Positions 61,101 through 64,000 of a DNA stretch of 64,000 nucleotides are shown here, one piece after another. The notes under the pieces were generated by a model, which searched no databases, had not been told where the DNA came from, and saw only the letters and a list, made by a program, of their open reading frames with translations. The translations under genes and the position numbers were made by a program. Origin of the DNA: Spinacia oleracea. Its lineage: Eukaryota; Streptophyta; Magnoliopsida; Caryophyllales; Amaranthaceae. The stretch covers positions 9,473,143-9,537,142 of the forward strand of contig NC_079491.1 of the NCBI RefSeq assembly GCF_020520425.1, in the 5' to 3' direction. The first letter of the stretch is position 1. Every line of letters begins with the position of its first letter.

Positions 61101-62918
61101 CTCTCAAGCAACTTCGCTCGCTCAATATCATCAGATAAAGGCCAGCTATTTGGAAGATTATACACCTTGGAACCTTCTTTAATATCACATGTTTTGCATT
61201 CGATGTTTGAATCCTCATCGTACTCTTTACTCTCCCAAAAACCGCCATTGCAGCCATCAGCCAGGCTCTTCTTCTCTGGGAATGACTCCCACACTTCATC
61301 AGAGCCAAAATGGTCGCTCCAGCAGTCATCAATTCGCTCCTTACCGTTTTCCCTGCCAGAAAACTCGAAGTCTTCAGATTTTGACTGATCTTCAAGCATC
61401 CGAACTGAGGCAGTCAAATCCAGGGGTTTCCAAGAACAACTAAAAAGCATATCTGCCCACTCATTATCAACATTCCGCGGCACAGCAGATTGCACTCTTG
61501 GCAATTGGTTCCCCAAATGCTCCTGAACTAAATGCTGCATGTGAGCATCAGCCCGCGAAAACTTTTCCCCACAACGACAGCATGCCCAAAACTTCCATGT
61601 CTTATTAATTTCACCAAACTCAAGAGCCTCCGACAAAACCTCACACGCTTGACCTCCATCCTTATTAGAAAAATTACTAAAATGTGCCCTAAGATCACTA
61701 ACCCTAACACTCAACGACCCCCTCTTCGCTTCGGAACTCATTGAGTTCCAAAATGACCTCACCTGCAATTTATGCATTGTCGACAATTCAATCTCATAAA
61801 ACATCCACTTTACAATACTAATGCAATTTTAATCAAACATAGTGAATTCTTGACATGAACGAAAAATGGCATAAAAAAAATATGAATTCTTAACATGAAC
61901 AAAACAATGGATTCACCTGATCTTTCCGCTCGGAAAAGGTAGAATTCCTTTTAGCGGTCCCATGTCTTCTCCTATCAGCAACCTTACTCACACCATTCCC
62001 AGACACCAAACTACTGGATTGCGAACCACCGCCATTTGTCCCCTCTTCAGCATCCTGACCCTGCTCAGACTTCTGTTGCAACAACCTAGCAGCAGCAACC
62101 CTAACTTCAATTTCCTTCCTCCTCTCCTCGGGCGTCTTGGTAGCCTTCTTAATCTCATTCGGCCTTCTAGCATTTGAATTACTCGTCGAGAAGTACCTTG
62201 AATCCAAAGGATCCTCCGCCAACCTCCTTAGCGGAATCAACCTAAAACTCTCCTGCCCAGGCGGCCCTCCCAAATGCTTCATCCATGTCGAAATCGAAGC
62301 AATATTCGACTTCTGGATCAGTCCCCTGAGCTCCCCTTGCACCTGTGCAATCCTCACCTCGGGAGTCAAATTGGCCAACAACTTATCCTCCGCCTGCTGA
62401 TTATTACTCAAATTATCCTTGATAGGATCAATAGGGTTCTCAATCGCCAACGCCCTCTCACACTCATTAACAACCTCCTCATAATCCTTCCCATCGCTGG
62501 CATTGTCAAATATCAAATTCGCATAAAAATGAGCAAACTCAATCGAATTCGGCGACAACGCCGCCGCCTTCCTAGCCGATTCAACCGCGTTTCGGAAATG
62601 CCTCTGCTTCGTATTCGGATCGTCAATAATCCCGGCGACCTTCATAGCAACAGTCCCATGAACACGGTGGAAAAGCGCAGAGCTATCAAACTTATGACTC
62701 GATTCCTTCATCAAACGCAGCGCTTTGTTGTGGTTACCTCTACGGAGAGCATTTAGGGCTTTCTCACACTCAAGCTTGATCGCGGAAGTGTTCGCTAACT
62801 CAGTCGCCGGAGAATCAATTTCCTTGAGTGGAGGCGTCGACGGAGGCAGTGGTGGTGGTGGTGACGAGGGTTTCCCTGTGGTGGTGGTAGTGGTGGTGCG
62901 TTTCTTGTGGTGGCCCAT
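51931..62918 (-). CDS. Ubiquitin carboxyl-terminal-hydrolase-like protein with DUF627 and DUF629 regions, 16 exons
   Basis: Exons in transcript order: 62918-61917, 61762-60128, 60043-59915, 59833-59642, 59504-59464, 59305-59017, 58828-58696, 58537-58328, 57214-57113, 56220-56027, 55940-55725, 55587-55312, 55175-55028, 54911-54778, 52193-52107, 52017-51931. All are phase-consistent, giving 1624 aa; 14 introns are GT-AG and intron 12 is GC-AG. The N-terminus has Thr- and Pro-rich runs, then a helical TPR-like DUF627 region (about 40-165). A DUF629 region (about 340-900) holds a C2H2-like finger (C395, C398, H411, H416). Residues 925-1210 are charged and coiled-coil-like. The peptidase C19-like domain (about 1285-1624) has a Cys box with C1302 ([10 protein letters not shown]), a zinc pair pattern (CDPS-type C/C sites in exons 12-13), a His box with H1574 ([10 protein letters not shown]) and D1591/D1592. 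Some relatives are annotated as inactive; activity cannot be decided here. Start: the only upstream ATG in frame, just after an in-frame-free purine-rich leader. Confidence 0.92.
54064..54165. repeat. Direct duplication of about 58 bp in intron 14
   Basis: AATTGAAAGGAAAGGGTC followed by TATACAGTACTACACTACTA occurs twice, starting near 54065 and 54122. Confidence 0.7.
54328..54723. mobile_element. Mariner-type MITE in intron 14 (396 bp)
   Basis: CTTCCTCCGTTATTTTTAGT pairs with ACTAAAAATAAACGGAGGAAG; TA at both sides. The GTTGCA arm that follows also occurs in the MITE of the transporter intron. Confidence 0.8.
58098..58129. repeat. (GA)n microsatellite in intron 8
   Basis: An uninterrupted dinucleotide run of about 16 units. 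Confidence 0.9.
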
Positions 62919-64000
62919 GGTTTAGGGCAGTGGAGAAGTAAGCGGGGTGTGTGTGTGGGGCCCGGCTCAGTCGAGTCGATTCATATGAAAAACGAGAGGA
63001 GAGAGAAAATAAAAAAGGAGCAGAGATTTCGCCGGTGAGGTGTAAGGTGTTCGACAGAGAGAGAAAACGAGGAAGAATGGAATGGAAAAGGGGGAGGATA
63101 TTGGAGAGCCTTTTTATATGTAAGAGTTTTTTAATAGTATTTTATTTTATTTTTATAATATAATAATAATATACCACCAATTCACCAAATATGCAATCTC
63201 ACCTACCAAACAAATGCAAGTGATTGAGTATTTGAGTGAGTGAGTGAAGAGAAATGGTGGTGGTGTTGTTGGTGGTCAAGTGAGGATCCAAATTATTGGC
63301 TCATTTGTCTATGTTGGTTTTTCTTTCCATTTTTTAGATTTTGATTTTCATTTGTATGAGGCATGGTTGAATAAAGTATAATGATCTAAGAAGGTAACTT
63401 GGCAAAATATCATGCATTGAAGTACTTTATATTATCTGAATTTAATCTCGTGTTTTGAGTTTGAGATATGAATGGTAATTGTAATCTCAAATCTTGTCTT
63501 TTCTGAGTTTTTCAGATTCACTTGGTCAAGAATCAAAAGGATATTATCCAAAATTTTAAATATTCAATTGGACGTCTCTTGTTCCATGTCTTTAGCCGAA
63601 CTACTTATCTACCTCGTGATTTTGTTTCGAATCATCTTCCTCTACCTTCAAATTTCAAGGGTATAAAGTTCGAGTATGAGTGCATGATGTGTGCTTCTAC
63701 AACTTTTGACCCGTCGCTCTTCTCTTCTTGTAAAGCTCACTTGAATTTCAATGAAGTATCGATTTGTTTGTATATGCTGTTGTATGTTTGTAATTAATTT
63801 ACTAGCTTGTTTGTATAGTTAATTTTTCAATTATTATTTCTTATGTTAATTATTACTACTAGTTATATTTTATCAAATCTACCTAATGTTGCCATTGATA
63901 TAGAAGTTAAAGGGGCAATTAACTAATCAAATTATTTTATCATTGGTGAATTAATAATTTAAGATGTTATAAATGTAAAATAAATTTGATTAAATTGGAG
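62919..64000 (-). promoter_or_regulatory. Upstream region of the UCH-like gene and intergenic edge
   Basis: On the minus strand a pyrimidine patch (plus GAGAGAGAAAACGAGGAAG, 63057-63075) sits about 145 bases before the start codon, typical of plant 5' leaders. The remainder is AT-rich. The ORFs at 63472-63797 show no recognisable domain, and nothing else could be supported. Confidence 0.3.

Noticed and set aside
63472-63797. Small overlapping ORFs at the right edge
   Set aside because: No recognisable domain, AT-rich context and no splice partners in view; could be the edge of another gene but cannot be supported.

Overview
The window looks like nuclear DNA of a dicot plant. It has a few intron-rich genes set among nested transposable elements, many short TA-flanked mariner-type MITEs, Helitrons with the hairpin plus CTAG 3' terminus, a tRNA-derived SINE and LTR retroelement debris. 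The long LTR at the left end, with its TTTCCG-type internal repeats, resembles LTRs I associate with Amaranthaceae/Chenopodiaceae such as spinach or beet; that is recognition from memory, not a search.

Layout. 1-10083 is a pile of LTR retroelements: a minus-oriented LTR with an adjoining primer-binding site (PBS), interrupted by a 1.9 kb solo LTR with TSD CCAGG; an LTR-like, GC-rich stretch ending at 6436; and a broken Ty3/gypsy-type element (gag pseudogene, PBS, 5' LTR at 9335-10083), itself interrupted by a second solo LTR with TSD ATAGA. 11721-16153 is a two-exon nodulin-like/NFD4-type major facilitator transporter. 16154-23428 is intergenic and rich in MITEs, two Helitrons and a SINE. 23429-34965 is a 12-exon hemerythrin/RING E3 ligase of the BRUTUS-LIKE type (1217 aa), an iron-sensing regulator. 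48207-49025 (minus) is a LOB-domain (LBD) transcription factor. 50355-51130 is a LINE-type RNase H remnant. 51931-62918 (minus) is a 16-exon ubiquitin C-terminal-hydrolase-like protein of the DUF627/DUF629 type (1624 aa). 62919-64000 is its upstream region.

The most interesting structure is a tandem segmental duplication covering 25177-48922. Its unit runs from the middle of BTSL intron 1 to just inside the 5' end of the LBD coding region. Copy A (25177-37616) keeps a complete BTSL but has a truncated, broken LBD. Copy B (37617-48922) keeps the complete LBD but has only scraps of BTSL (intron 1, possibly intron 2, and 3' flank). The breakpoints therefore decided which gene survived in which copy. 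Copy B was later expanded by at least four transposon insertions, three of which have clean empty sites in copy A.

All coding models were built by eye from reading frames, splice dinucleotides and phase. Every exon junction reported is phase-consistent. No similarity search or transcript data were available.
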